Shown here: positions 19,519 through 28,879 of the stretch, one piece after another
Layout of the letters: each line of letters begins with the position of its first letter
Numbering within the stretch: position 1 is the first letter of the stretch
From: Pseudomonas mucidolens
Lineage (GTDB): Bacteria; Pseudomonadota; Gammaproteobacteria; Pseudomonadales; Pseudomonadaceae
Assembly: GCF_900106045.1 (NCBI RefSeq)
Contig: NZ_LT629802.1
Span: 62,001 to 126,000 of the forward strand
DNA: 64,000 nucleotides
Reading direction: 5' to 3'
Notes under the pieces: generated by a model
What the model was told of the DNA's origin: nothing
Database searches by the model: none
Seen by the model: the letters and a program-made list of their open reading frames with translations, nothing else
Translations under genes and position numbers: made by a program

Positions 19519-20235
19519 TTAAGACGGACGCAGCCCACGTTCCAGCCAGAGGCGGCTGGCCAGGGTCACCAGACCGTCGAGCAGCAACGCCAGCAACGCG
19601 GTGCACGCGGCGCCGAGCAGCAGTTGCGGCTGATTGTTCAGGGCGATGCCGGGGAAAATCAGGCTGCCCAGGCTGTTGGCGCCAATCAGGAACGCCAGCG
19701 GTGCGGTACCGACGTTGATCGCCAGCGCCACGCGCACACCGCCGATGATGATCGGCACGGCGTTCGGCAACTCGACGCGAAACAACACCTGGCGCGGGGT
19801 CATGCCGATGCCGGTGGCGGCTTCTTTGAGGGAGCCCTGGACGTTTTTCAGGCCTTCGTAGGTATTGCGCACGATGGGCAGCAAGGAGGCGAGGAACAGC
19901 GCAAAAATAGCGGGACCGCTGCCGATGCCGAGGACACCGAGGGCGATGGCCAGTACGGCCAGGGGAGGAACGGTATTGCCGATATTGAAGATCTGCATGA
20001 AGCGTTCTGCGCGTGCGGCCATATTCGGTCGGCTAAGCAGGATACCGGCGGGAATCCCCACCATCAGCGCAGCGAGCATGGAGACAAGGACGAGAATCAG
20101 GTGAGCTTGCAGGTAAAACAACAAATCGTCGCGGTACAGTTCGATCGTGTTGATGCCGATCCAGTGGACCAGCAGGGCCAGAAGGGCGACGACAACCGCT
20201 CCCCCTATCAGCCCTTTGCCATAGCGAATAGCCAC
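19519..20235 (-). CDS. Quaternary-amine ABC transporter permease (OpuCD/YehY-like)
   Basis: A 238-residue permease, first gene of the operon. It has about six transmembrane segments (GAVVVALLALLVHWIGIN, HLILVLVSMLAALMVGIP) and the EAA loop KEAATGIGMTPRQVLFRVELP. I chose the GTG at 20235 because AGGAG lies 7 bases before it, while the upstream in-frame ATG codons have no ribosome binding site. The order permease-binding protein-permease-ATPase is the reverse of the ATPase-first opuC operons I know, and closer to a yeh/osm-like arrangement. Confidence 0.87.
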   Translation of the reverse strand: MAIRYGKGLIGGAVVVALLALLVHWIGINTIELYRDDLLFYLQAHLILVLVSMLAALMVGIPAGILLSRPNMAARAERFMQIFNIGNTVPPLAVLAIALGVLGIGSGPAIFALFLASLLPIVRNTYEGLKNVQGSLKEAATGIGMTPRQVLFRVELPNAVPIIIGGVRVALAINVGTAPLAFLIGANSLGSLIFPGIALNNQPQLLLGAACTALLALLLDGLVTLASRLWLERGLRPS

Positions 20236-20495
20236 AGGCGGACTCCTATTTTCAGTCGACGAGCACATTGCCTCGTGGCATGCCATTTCTGGCTGCCGCT
20301 GAATGTGGTCGCGAAATGCAGCTCGTCAATACCCGCAAAGCGGCATGAGATCGAGCCATGAGCGCAGCCTCGTCAGGCTAACTTGCTGATTTTTCAGCCC
20401 CTGTTACGAGTGCGGTACAAGGGGAGTGGACGTCTCTACCTTTTAAAAGGTTCCACACTTGGCAGTATTTAGCCACCCCCAACCGGGTGAACGGT

Positions 20496-20524
20496 GGTCC
20501 GGTGTGCTGGGTTTAGGCTATACT
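20496..20524 (+). promoter_or_regulatory. Possible prfC promoter
   Basis: A good -10 element TATACT (20519-20524) stands 38 bp before the prfC ATG, but the -35 region is poor. The rest of the 20236-20562 gap, between divergent genes, shows no further gene or repeat. Confidence 0.35.
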
Positions 20525-20562
20525 CGCCGCCCTTTTTTGACTCACCTGCCAGGCGATTTCCC

Positions 20563-22146
20563 ATGACCCACCAGGCCGCCGAAGTCGCGAAACGCCGCAC
20601 TTTCGCCATTATTTCCCACCCCGATGCCGGTAAGACCACCATCACCGAGAGGCTTTTGCTGATGGGCAAGGCGATCGCAGTGGCCGGCACGGTGAAGTCG
20701 CGCAAATCCGACCGCCATGCCACCTCCGACTGGATGGAAATGGAGAAGCAGCGGGGTATTTCCATTACCACCTCGGTCATGCAGTTTCCGTATCGCGAGC
20801 ACATGATCAACCTGCTCGACACCCCGGGCCACGAAGACTTCTCTGAGGATACCTACCGCACCCTGACCGCGGTGGACTCGGCCCTGATGGTTCTCGACGG
20901 TGGTAAAGGCGTTGAGCCACGGACCATCGCACTGATGGACGTTTGCCGTCTGCGTGACACGCCGATTGTCAGCTTTATTAACAAACTCGACCGTGATATT
21001 CGCGATCCGGTCGAGCTGCTGGATGAAATCGAAGCCGTCCTGAAGATCAAGGCCGCGCCGATCACCTGGCCGATCGGTTGCTACCGCGATTTCAAGGGCG
21101 TGTACCACCTGGCCGACGACTACATCATTGTCTACACCGCCGGCCACGGTCATGAGCGCACCGAAACCAAGATCATCGAGAAACTCGACTCCGACGAAGC
21201 CCGCGCGCACCTGGGCGACGAGTACGAGCGCTTTGTCGAGCAACTGGAGTTGGTGCAGGGTGCCTGTCACCCATTCAACCAGCAGGAGTTTCTCGACGGC
21301 CAGTTGACCCCGGTGTTCTTCGGTACCGCCCTGGGCAACTTCGGTGTCGACCATGTGCTTGATGCTGTGGTGGACTGGGCCCCACGCCCGCTGGCGCGAG
21401 TCGCCAACGAGCGTACGGTCGAGCCGGTCGAAGAGAAATTCAGCGGTTTTGTGTTCAAGATCCAGGCAAACATGGACCCCAAGCACCGCGACCGTATCGC
21501 TTTTATGCGGATCTGCTCCGGCAAATACGAAAAAGGCATGAAGATGCGCCACGTGCGCACCGGCAAGGACGTGCGCATCGGCGACGCTTTGACGTTCTTC
21601 TCCTCCGAGCGTGAGCAACTGGAAGAGGCTTACGCTGGCGATATCATCGGCCTGCACAACCACGGCACGATCCAGATCGGTGACACCTTCAGTGAAGGTG
21701 AAAACCTGGGGTTCACCGGCATTCCGCACTTCGCCCCGGAACTGTTCCGCCGCGTGCGCCTGCGCGACCCGCTGAAATCCAAGCAACTGCGTCAAGGTTT
21801 GCAGCAATTGGCGGAAGAGGGCGCGACCCAGGTGTTCTTCCCCGAGCGCAGCAACGACATCATCCTCGGCGCGGTCGGTGTGCTGCAGTTCGATGTGGTC
21901 GCCAGCCGCTTGAAGGAGGAATACAAGGTTGAATGCTCCTACGAGCCGATCACCGTGTACTCCGCGCGCTGGATCGATTGCAGCGACAAGAAAAAGTTGG
22001 AGGAATTCTCCAACAAGGCCGTGGAAAACCTCGCCATCGATGGCGGCGGTCACCTGACCTACCTGGCTCCGACGCGGGTCAATTTGGCGCTGATGGAAGA
22101 GCGTTGGCCGGATGTGAAATTCCGCGCGACCCGTGAGCATCATTAA
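20563..22146 (+). CDS. prfC: Peptide chain release factor 3
   Basis: A 527-residue translational GTPase that recycles RF1/RF2 from the ribosome after termination. G motifs are SHPDAGKTT (19-27), a switch region with [36 protein letters not shown] and [10 protein letters not shown]. Domain II and the C-terminal RF3 domain ([17 protein letters not shown]) are intact. The ATG at 20563 is preceded by CAGGCGATTTCCC, and homologues start at MTHQ or similar. It is monocistronic, with a clear terminator 15 bp after the stop. Confidence 0.97.
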   Translation: MTHQAAEVAKRRTFAIISHPDAGKTTITERLLLMGKAIAVAGTVKSRKSDRHATSDWMEMEKQRGISITTSVMQFPYREHMINLLDTPGHEDFSEDTYRTLTAVDSALMVLDGGKGVEPRTIALMDVCRLRDTPIVSFINKLDRDIRDPVELLDEIEAVLKIKAAPITWPIGCYRDFKGVYHLADDYIIVYTAGHGHERTETKIIEKLDSDEARAHLGDEYERFVEQLELVQGACHPFNQQEFLDGQLTPVFFGTALGNFGVDHVLDAVVDWAPRPLARVANERTVEPVEEKFSGFVFKIQANMDPKHRDRIAFMRICSGKYEKGMKMRHVRTGKDVRIGDALTFFSSEREQLEEAYAGDIIGLHNHGTIQIGDTFSEGENLGFTGIPHFAPELFRRVRLRDPLKSKQLRQGLQQLAEEGATQVFFPERSNDIILGAVGVLQFDVVASRLKEEYKVECSYEPITVYSARWIDCSDKKKLEEFSNKAVENLAIDGGGHLTYLAPTRVNLALMEERWPDVKFRATREHH

Positions 22147-22160
22147 GGGTTGGCAGTAGA

Positions 22161-22196
22161 AAAAGGCGAAGCTGTGATGGCTTCGCCTTTTTTTTG
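22161..22196 (+). terminator. prfC terminator
   Basis: AAAGGCGAAG-(ctgtgatgg)-CTTCGCCTTT with a following T run, 15-50 bp after the prfC stop. The A-rich left flank also makes it usable from the minus side by the converging receptor gene. Confidence 0.9.
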
Positions 22197-22278
22197 CGGT
22201 TTTTTTGCTGGTGGGGGGAAGCGGGGGGGGGCGTCACCGTCAACGCTGCATTTTTTAACGCTCGAAAACGCCCACCCC

Positions 22279-24537
22279 TCAGAACGAAGCCGTCACCGAA
22301 GCAAAATAGGTGCGGCCCGGTTCGTTGTAGGTTTGCGCGCCGGCGTCTTCGGCATTGCCTTTGCGGTACAGGCGCTTGTCCAGCAGGTTGTTGATGCCCA
22401 GGCGTACGCTCAGATGCTCGTTGAATTCATAACCGCTGCTCAGGCCCACCAAGCCGTACGGGTCGACATCCTGCTGGGCAGTACGATCATAAGAGGTGAC
22501 GCTGCGTGAGTTGAGGGTTGGCGCTTGCTGTTTGCCGTAGTAGGTCCCGCTGACCTGGAACGAGAGTTTGTCGGTGGCCTGCCAGTCCAGTGTGGTGTTG
22601 AGCGTGTATTTGGGGATGATGCTCAGCGGCTCGCCGGTGTCCTTGTCCTTGGAATCGATCATGTAAGTGAGGTTGGTATTCCAGTCCAGGTCGTCGCGCA
22701 GACGCATGAACAGGTTGCCCTCGATTCCCTGGACCAGCGCGGGTCCGCTGTTTTCCCACTCCAGCACTCGGCGACCGTTGCTCATGCGGAACGCCGCCGT
22801 GTTGCTGGCGTTGATCTTGTTTTTGTAGTCATTACGAAAGTAGGTCGCACTGGTACGCCAGCTGCCCTTGTCGAAAGCCAGGCCGATTTCCTTGTTGACG
22901 CTGATTTCCGGTTTCAGGTCCGGATTGCCCACCAGGTAGCAACCACCCAGGTTGGCTTCACCGGCGTTGCAACCGTTGCCACGGCTGTATAACAAATAGT
23001 TGGGGTTGGACTGATACAGGTTGGGGGTTTTGTAGGCGCGGGCAATGCCACCCTTGAGGCTCAACTCATCGGTCAACTGGTGCGAGGCGTTGAGGCTCGG
23101 GCTCCAGTTGCCACCGTATTTTTGGTGATCGTCGAAGCGCAGGCCGGGAGTGATGATGGTGTTGCTGCCCACCTCGATGTTGTCTTCGGCGAACAGCGCG
23201 TAACTCGACGCGGTGGTTTTGCTGCTGTTGCGGTTGAAACCCGAGATGTTCGGAACGCCGCCGGTGCCGGGATCGTAGCTCTGCGAGCGTAGCGAGCCCG
23301 CATCGTTCATCGATTCGTAGAGGTATTCACTGCCCAGGGTCAGTACTTGCTCGGTGCCGAAGTTCAGCGGTAGGTTGATCTCGGCGCTGGCCCGGGTGTT
23401 GCGCAGACGCGACTCGAATCGGCCGGCGTTGGCGGACGGCGCGCCTTCGCCGGAACCGGCGAGGCCTTCGTTGAGACGTTCGTTGCGCGTCAGGTCGTGG
23501 GACAGCGACGCCAGCGTCGAGCCCCAATCAAACTCGCCGCGGTGCGTGGCGGAAAAACTGCTGCGCTGAATCACGCTGGTTTCCTTGCCCACCAGGCTGT
23601 CGACGAATGCACCGCCACCGTTGAGCATGGTGTCGCCGGCAAAGATGTTGCCCTGACGGCTGTAGCTGGCTTCCAGGTCCAGGGTTTGTTCGGGGCTGAA
23701 CTGCCAGCTGAGCAAACCGTTGACGTCCTTGTTGCGCACGCCCTCGCGACCTGCCACCAAACCGTCGGCGTTGGCCTGTTGGGCCTGGTTGATCGTGGCG
23801 TCGTCGGCGTCGGTCTTGTTCAGGCCGCCGTAGACCCGGAACGCCAGGCTATCGCTCAACGGACCGCTGAGGTTGAAGTTGGTACGTTTGCTTGTGCCTT
23901 CGGCATCGTCCTCGGGCAGCGAGATGTAGGTTGTCAGCGAGCCATGCAACTGATCGGTGGGGCGTTTGGTGATGATGTTAATCACCCCGCCCATGGCGCC
24001 CGAGCCGTAGCGGGCAGCGGCCGGGCCACGGAGGATTTCAATGCGTTCGACTTCTTCGGCCGGCACCCAGTTGGTTTCGCCACGGGTGTCCCGGTCCCCG
24101 CTCCAGCCGTAACGCACCGCGTTGCGTGAGGTTGAGGGTTTGCCATCGATCAGGATCAGGGTGTTTTCCGGGCCCATGCCGCGCAGGTCGATCTGGCGAT
24201 TGTTGCCACGGCTGCCGCTGGAGCTGTTGCCGGTCAGGTTGACGCCGGGCTCGCGACGAATGATGTCTGACAGGTCGTTGCTCGGTGGGCGTTTCTTGAT
24301 GTCTTCGGCGGTGATGATCGACACGCCGGGGGCTTGTTTCAGTTCTTCGGCAGCGGTGCCCAGAACGTGGGTTTCTTCCAGTTCCAACGCTTGGGAGGTG
24401 CCGTCGACAGGCAGATCTGTAGCCTCTATTGGCACTGTGTCTCGCTCTCTTTCCAGGGTGTCCGCCAGGAGTGCGGGGGCGCAGAGGGTGGCGATAAACG
24501 CCAGTGAGAAATGGCTAAGCCTGAATCGAGGCGACAT
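22279..24537 (-). CDS. TonB-dependent ferric-catecholate (PfeA/PirA-type) receptor
   Basis: A 752-residue outer-membrane receptor. The signal peptide (FSLAFIATLCAPALLAD) is followed by a TonB-box-like segment (ELEETHVLGTA) and a FepA-class plug (GVSIITAEDIKKRPPSNDL, NNRQIDLRGMGPENTLILID, RIEILRGPAAARYGSGAMGG). The barrel ends in TYFASVTASF. The plug motifs place it with P. aeruginosa PfeA/PirA and E. coli FepA, so enterobactin-like catecholates are the likely ligands; I cannot tell PfeA from PirA. ATG 24537 follows AAAGGACTTTGCGGAC. A Fur box lies at 24650-24669. No sensor-kinase pair is adjacent. Confidence 0.88.
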   Translation of the reverse strand: MSPRFRLSHFSLAFIATLCAPALLADTLERERDTVPIEATDLPVDGTSQALELEETHVLGTAAEELKQAPGVSIITAEDIKKRPPSNDLSDIIRREPGVNLTGNSSSGSRGNNRQIDLRGMGPENTLILIDGKPSTSRNAVRYGWSGDRDTRGETNWVPAEEVERIEILRGPAAARYGSGAMGGVINIITKRPTDQLHGSLTTYISLPEDDAEGTSKRTNFNLSGPLSDSLAFRVYGGLNKTDADDATINQAQQANADGLVAGREGVRNKDVNGLLSWQFSPEQTLDLEASYSRQGNIFAGDTMLNGGGAFVDSLVGKETSVIQRSSFSATHRGEFDWGSTLASLSHDLTRNERLNEGLAGSGEGAPSANAGRFESRLRNTRASAEINLPLNFGTEQVLTLGSEYLYESMNDAGSLRSQSYDPGTGGVPNISGFNRNSSKTTASSYALFAEDNIEVGSNTIITPGLRFDDHQKYGGNWSPSLNASHQLTDELSLKGGIARAYKTPNLYQSNPNYLLYSRGNGCNAGEANLGGCYLVGNPDLKPEISVNKEIGLAFDKGSWRTSATYFRNDYKNKINASNTAAFRMSNGRRVLEWENSGPALVQGIEGNLFMRLRDDLDWNTNLTYMIDSKDKDTGEPLSIIPKYTLNTTLDWQATDKLSFQVSGTYYGKQQAPTLNSRSVTSYDRTAQQDVDPYGLVGLSSGYEFNEHLSVRLGINNLLDKRLYRKGNAEDAGAQTYNEPGRTYFASVTASF

Positions 24538-24649
24538 GTCCGCAAAGTCCTTTAGGGAAGGGGCAACTGAGTGAGATGCACCAGAATCGCCTTCCTGCAG
24601 CGAGGTCTTCGTTTGCCGACAGCCATATCCGGTGCTCTCCATGGACCGG

Positions 24650-24669
24650 AATGATATTTATTCTCAAAT
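24650..24669. promoter_or_regulatory. Fur box for the catecholate receptor
   Basis: AATGATATTTATTCTCAAAT closely resembles the common Pseudomonas Fur site AATGATAATNATTCTCATTT. It lies 113 bp upstream of the receptor ATG within an A/T-rich stretch, so iron repression is likely. Confidence 0.65.
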
Positions 24670-24733
24670 AAAAGTAAATTGCATTTACAAACTATACACT
24701 TTGGCCATTAACCCTTGTGCATACCGTAAGAGC

Positions 24734-24779
24734 AAAAAAGCCCCCCTCCAGACTGATGCGCAATCTGACGGGAAGGGCT
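24734..24779 (-). terminator. Probable dpp operon terminator
   Basis: Read on the minus strand, an imperfect stem (AGCCC ... TCAGA with its partner AGTCTGGAGG ... GGGCT) is followed by TTTTTT. It lies about 145 bp beyond the dppF stop, past the REP element. The stem has bulges, hence moderate confidence. Confidence 0.45.
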
Positions 24780-24838
24780 GTAGAACTCAGTATCACCGTG
24801 CTCCTCTGTAGCAGCGAGCTTGTGTGGGAGAAGGCTGG

Positions 24839-24919
24839 TGTGGGAGCGGGCTTGCTCGCGATGCAGGCACCTCGGTACATCAGTTACACCGCAGTGATGC
24901 TATCGCGAGCAACCCACAG
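24839..24919. repeat. REP doublet (REPIN), one arm degraded
   Basis: The left arm TGTGGGAGCGGGCTTGCTCG is intact, and the right arm ATCGCGAGCAACCCACAGG has lost the CCCGCTC part. The core holds a small inverted repeat (GTTACACCGCAGTGATGC). A partial second left arm precedes it near 24823. Confidence 0.75.
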
Positions 24920-24923
24920 GGCC

Positions 24924-25895
24924 TTACACGACAAATTGCTCTGCGTAATGACAGGCCACCTGCCGATTATCCAACGGCCGCAACAGCGGCTCCTCGCTGC
25001 TGCAACGCTCGGTGGCGTATGGGCAGCGCTTGTGGAACGCGCATCCCGGCGGTGGGTTCAGCGGGTTGGGCAACTCGCCGACGATTTTGATCTTCGGCTT
25101 GTCCGGGTCCGGGTGGATGGTCGGGGTGGCCGACAGCAACGCCTGGGTGTACGGGTGCAAGGGGCGTGCATAGATGTCTTCTTTCGGACCCACTTCCACG
25201 GGCCGGCCGAGGTACATCACCATCACGTCATCGGCGACGTGCTGCACCACCGCCAGGTTGTGGGAGATGAACACATAGGCGGTGTTGAATTCCTGCTGCA
25301 AATCCATGAACAGGTTGAGCACCTGAGCCTGGATCGACACGTCCAGCGCCGAGGTCGGTTCGTCCGCCACCAGCACTTTGGGTTGCAGCATCATCGCCCG
25401 GGCCAATGCGATCCGCTGGCGCTGGCCACCGGAAAACATGTGCGGGTAGCGTTGATAATGCTCGGGGCGCAGGCCAACCTGCTTCATCATCGCCTGAACT
25501 TTTTCGCGGCGCTCGGCGGCGGACAGGTTGGTGTTGATCAGCAGCGGTTCGCCCAGTTGATCACCGACTTTCTGCCGCGGGTTCAACGAGGCGTACGGGC
25601 TCTGGAATACCATCTGCACGTCTTTGCGCAGTTGTTTGCGCTGAGCCTTGTCGGCACCGGCGACTTCCTGGCCGGCGATTTTCAGCGAGCCTGAAGACGG
25701 TTCTTCAATCAGTGTCAGCGCCCGGGCCAGGGTGGATTTGCCGCACCCGGATTCGCCGACGACCGCGAGGGTCTTGCCGGCTTCCAGCTCGAAGGACACA
25801 CCATTGAGTGCGCGCACGGTGGCGTGGCCCTTGAACAGGCCACGGGACACTTCGTAGTGACGGGTCAGGTCGCGGGCGGTGAGAACGACGGCCAT
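24924..25895 (-). CDS. dppF: Dipeptide ABC transporter ATPase DppF
   Basis: A 323-residue OppF/DppF-class ATPase. Walker A is GESGCGKSTLARAL, the signature is FSGGQRQRIALARAM and Walker B is VLVADEPTSALDVS. The C-terminal oligopeptide-transporter extension carries the cysteine pattern PPGCAFHKRCPYATERC, which in this family can hold an Fe-S cluster. It pairs with DppD to power import through DppBC. Its ATG overlaps the dppD stop by one base (TAATG), so the two are translationally coupled. It is the last gene of the operon. Confidence 0.95.
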   Translation of the reverse strand: MAVVLTARDLTRHYEVSRGLFKGHATVRALNGVSFELEAGKTLAVVGESGCGKSTLARALTLIEEPSSGSLKIAGQEVAGADKAQRKQLRKDVQMVFQSPYASLNPRQKVGDQLGEPLLINTNLSAAERREKVQAMMKQVGLRPEHYQRYPHMFSGGQRQRIALARAMMLQPKVLVADEPTSALDVSIQAQVLNLFMDLQQEFNTAYVFISHNLAVVQHVADDVMVMYLGRPVEVGPKEDIYARPLHPYTQALLSATPTIHPDPDKPKIKIVGELPNPLNPPPGCAFHKRCPYATERCSSEEPLLRPLDNRQVACHYAEQFVV

Positions 25896-26863
25896 TACGC
25901 CACCTCCTGGTTCAAGGGGTAGAAGCAGCGTGCAAGGCTGTGGGTTTTAGGGTCCAGGGCAGGACGCTGCGCACGGCAGGATTCCTGCACGTACGGGCAG
26001 CGCGGCGACAGCAGGCAACCCTGCGGGCGGTCATAACGACCGGGAACGATACCCGGCAGCGTGGCCAGGCGCGTGGCGCCGAGGCTGTGCTCTGGAATCG
26101 CCTTGAGCAGCGCTTCGCTGTACGGATGCGCCGGAATGTCGAACAACTGCGGTACTTGCCCGACCTCCACGGCCTGGCCGGCGTACATCACGCACACACG
26201 TTGGGCGGTTTCGGCCACCACGGCGAGGTCGTGGGTGATCAGCACCAGGCCCATGTCCTGCTCTTTTTGCAGCGCCAGCAGCAGCTCCATGATCTGCGCC
26301 TGGATGGTCACGTCCAGCGCAGTGGTCGGCTCATCGGCGATCAACAGTTTGGGCTCGCCGGCAATTGCCATGGCGATTGCCACGCGTTGGCTCATCCCGC
26401 CCGACAACTGGTGCGGGTAGGCGTCCATGCGGCTGGCGGCGCCAGGGATTTCGACTTTTTCCAGCAGCTCGATGGCGCGTTTTCGCGCTTGCTTGCCAGA
26501 CATTTTCAGGTGCAGGCGCAGTACTTCCTCGATCTGGAAACCCACGGTGTAGCTCGGGTTCAGCGCGGTCATCGGGTCCTGGAAGACCATCGCCAGGTCT
26601 TTACCGACAATCTGTCGGCGCTGGCGGTTGCTCAACTTGAGCATGTCTTTGCCATCGAAGTTCAGCGCGTCGGCGGTGACGATGCCGGGGTGCTCGATCA
26701 GGCCCATCAGCGCCATCATGGTCACGGATTTACCCGAACCCGACTCGCCAACGATCGCCAGGACTTCGCCCTTGTCGACGCTGATGTCGAGGCCATCGAC
26801 CACCGGCACGGCGGTCTTGTCGCCGAAGCGGACATTGAGATTCTTGATTTCTAGCAGTGACAT
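25895..26863 (-). CDS. dppD: Dipeptide ABC transporter ATPase DppD
   Basis: A 322-residue ATPase. Walker A is [14 protein letters not shown], the signature is [14 protein letters not shown] and Walker B is [14 protein letters not shown]. The C-terminal extension again has the cysteine pattern ([17 protein letters not shown]). ATG 26863 follows GAGGAGATTCCC, a strong ribosome binding site. It lies 10 bp downstream of dppC and overlaps dppF by 1 bp. DppD and DppF form the heterodimeric engine. Confidence 0.95.
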   Translation of the reverse strand: MSLLEIKNLNVRFGDKTAVPVVDGLDISVDKGEVLAIVGESGSGKSVTMMALMGLIEHPGIVTADALNFDGKDMLKLSNRQRRQIVGKDLAMVFQDPMTALNPSYTVGFQIEEVLRLHLKMSGKQARKRAIELLEKVEIPGAASRMDAYPHQLSGGMSQRVAIAMAIAGEPKLLIADEPTTALDVTIQAQIMELLLALQKEQDMGLVLITHDLAVVAETAQRVCVMYAGQAVEVGQVPQLFDIPAHPYSEALLKAIPEHSLGATRLATLPGIVPGRYDRPQGCLLSPRCPYVQESCRAQRPALDPKTHSLARCFYPLNQEVA

Positions 26864-26873
26864 GGGAATCTCC

Positions 26874-27791
26874 TCAGGCGGCATTCTTGAGTTTCGGGTC
26901 CAGCGCATCGCGCAGGCCGTCGCCCATCAGGTTGATTGCCAGCACGCTGAGCAAAATGGTCAAACCAGGCAGACGCACTACCCACCAGGCGCGTTCGATG
27001 TAGTCGCGGGCCGAAGCCAGCATGGTGCCCCACTCTGGGGTTGGCGGTTGTACGCCAAGGCCGAGGAAGCCCAATGCCGCAGCATCGAGAATCGCCGAAG
27101 AAAAGCTCAAGGTTGCCTGGACGATCAGCGGTGCCATGCAGTTGGGCAGCACGGTGATGAACATCAGGCGCGGCAGGCCGGCGCCAGCGAGGCGGGCGGC
27201 GGTCACGTAGTCACGGTTCAACTCGCCCATCACCGCAGCACGGGTCAGGCGGACATAGGACGGCAAGGACACGATGGCGATAGCGATGACGGTGTTGATC
27301 AGGCCAGGGCCAAGGATCGCGACAATCGCCACAGCCGGCAGCAGGGACGGCAGGGCCAGCATGATGTCCATCAGGCGCATGATGGTCGGGCCCAGCAGGC
27401 GTGGGAAGAAACCGGCAAACAGACCCAGCAGGATCCCCGGGATCAGCGACATCACCACCGAGGACAAGCCGATCAGCAACGACAGGCGCGAACCCTGGAT
27501 CAGGCGCGACAGCAAGTCACGGCCCAGTTCGTCGGTACCCAGCAGGAACTGGATCTGCCCGCCTTCGAGCCATGACGGCGGGGTCAGCAGGAAATCACGG
27601 TATTGCTCGCTCGGGTTATGCGGGGCAACCCAAGGTGCGAAGAGCGCGCAGAACACGATCAGGGTCATGAACATCAGGCCGGCAACCGCGCCCTTGTTCT
27701 TGGAAAAGGCTTGCCAGAATTCTTTGTACGGGGACGGATAAAGCAGGCTTTGATCGACTGCTACCGAAGTAGTTGGAGTGGTCATGGTCAT
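26874..27791 (-). CDS. dppC: Dipeptide ABC transporter permease DppC
   Basis: A 305-residue inner-membrane permease with the OppC-type N-terminal segment ([20 protein letters not shown]) and about six membrane spans. The permease loop reads [19 protein letters not shown]. Two starts are possible, ATG 27791 and ATG 27785; I favour 27791 because GAG precedes it. It lies 4 bp after dppB, so the genes are tightly coupled. It forms the channel with DppB. Confidence 0.94.
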   Translation of the reverse strand: MTMTTPTTSVAVDQSLLYPSPYKEFWQAFSKNKGAVAGLMFMTLIVFCALFAPWVAPHNPSEQYRDFLLTPPSWLEGGQIQFLLGTDELGRDLLSRLIQGSRLSLLIGLSSVVMSLIPGILLGLFAGFFPRLLGPTIMRLMDIMLALPSLLPAVAIVAILGPGLINTVIAIAIVSLPSYVRLTRAAVMGELNRDYVTAARLAGAGLPRLMFITVLPNCMAPLIVQATLSFSSAILDAAALGFLGLGVQPPTPEWGTMLASARDYIERAWWVVRLPGLTILLSVLAINLMGDGLRDALDPKLKNAA

Positions 27792-27795
27792 GATC

Positions 27796-28806
27796 TCAGC
27801 GCTGGTGACGGATGCGAGGGTTGGCAAAGCCGTAGAGGATATCCACCACGAAGTTCACCATAATCACCAGGCAGGCGATTAACAGGATGCCGTTCTGCAC
27901 CACGGGATAGTCCCGCGCGCCAATGGCTTCGATCAGCCATTTGCCGATGCCGGGCCAGGAGAAAATGGTTTCGGTCAGGACCGCGCCGGCGAGCAATGTA
28001 CCGACTTGTAGGCCGACCACGGTCAGCACCGGGATCAGCGCGTTGCGCAGGCCGTGCACGAACACCACGCGCGCCGGCGACAGGCCTTTGGCCTTGGCGG
28101 TGCGGATGTAGTCTTCGCGTAATACTTCGAGCATCGATGAACGGGTCATCCGTGCGATCACCGCCAGTGGGATAGTACCGAGCACGATGGCCGGCAGGAT
28201 CAGGTGGTGCAGGGCATCCCAGAAGGCGTCCGGCTCGTCAGCCAGCAGCGTGTCGATCAGCATGAAGCCGGTGCGCGGCTCGATGTCATAGAGCAGGTCG
28301 ATACGCCCGGAAACCGGAGTCCAGCCCAGGCTCACGGAGAAGAACATGATCAGGATCAGGCCCCACCAGAAGATCGGCATCGAATATCCCGCCAGGGAGA
28401 TGCCCATCACCCCATGGTCGAACAGGGATCCTCGCTTCAAGGCCGCGATCACCCCGGCCAATAACCCAAGGATGCCGGCGAATAACAGCGCGGCCATGGA
28501 CAATTCCAGGGTCGCGGGGAACAGTGCGGTGAACTCGGTCCACACGCTGGTGCGGGTACGCAGGGATTCGCCGAGATCGCCCTGGGCGAGTTTGCCGACG
28601 TAGTCCAGGTATTGCGCATAGAGCGGTTTGTTCAAGCCAAGGCGTTCCATTGCCTGGGCGTGCATTTCCGGGTCTACCCGTCGCTCGCCCATCATGACTT
28701 CTACGGGGTCGCCGGGAATCATGCGAATCAACGCAAAAGTCAGCAACGTGATGCCGAAGAACGTGGGGATCAATAACCCCAATCGGCGGGCAATAAAACT
28801 AAACAT
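27796..28806 (-). CDS. dppB: Dipeptide ABC transporter permease DppB
   Basis: A 336-residue OppB/DppB-type permease. It starts MFSFIARRLGLLIPTFFGIT, the typical first span, and has a large periplasmic loop with MIPGDPVEVMMGERR. The cytoplasmic loop is YIRTAKAKGLSPARVVFVHG. The ATG at 28806 gives the family's usual N-terminus; upstream in-frame residues are not hydrophobic. It follows dppA4 by 73 bp. Confidence 0.95.
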   Translation of the reverse strand: MFSFIARRLGLLIPTFFGITLLTFALIRMIPGDPVEVMMGERRVDPEMHAQAMERLGLNKPLYAQYLDYVGKLAQGDLGESLRTRTSVWTEFTALFPATLELSMAALLFAGILGLLAGVIAALKRGSLFDHGVMGISLAGYSMPIFWWGLILIMFFSVSLGWTPVSGRIDLLYDIEPRTGFMLIDTLLADEPDAFWDALHHLILPAIVLGTIPLAVIARMTRSSMLEVLREDYIRTAKAKGLSPARVVFVHGLRNALIPVLTVVGLQVGTLLAGAVLTETIFSWPGIGKWLIEAIGARDYPVVQNGILLIACLVIMVNFVVDILYGFANPRIRHQR

Positions 28807-28879
28807 CGTGTTGTGTACCTCAATCAGCCGGTTAGGCGAATCCGGCACCGTCAACGTCGAGGGTGCCGGGCGTTTCTTA

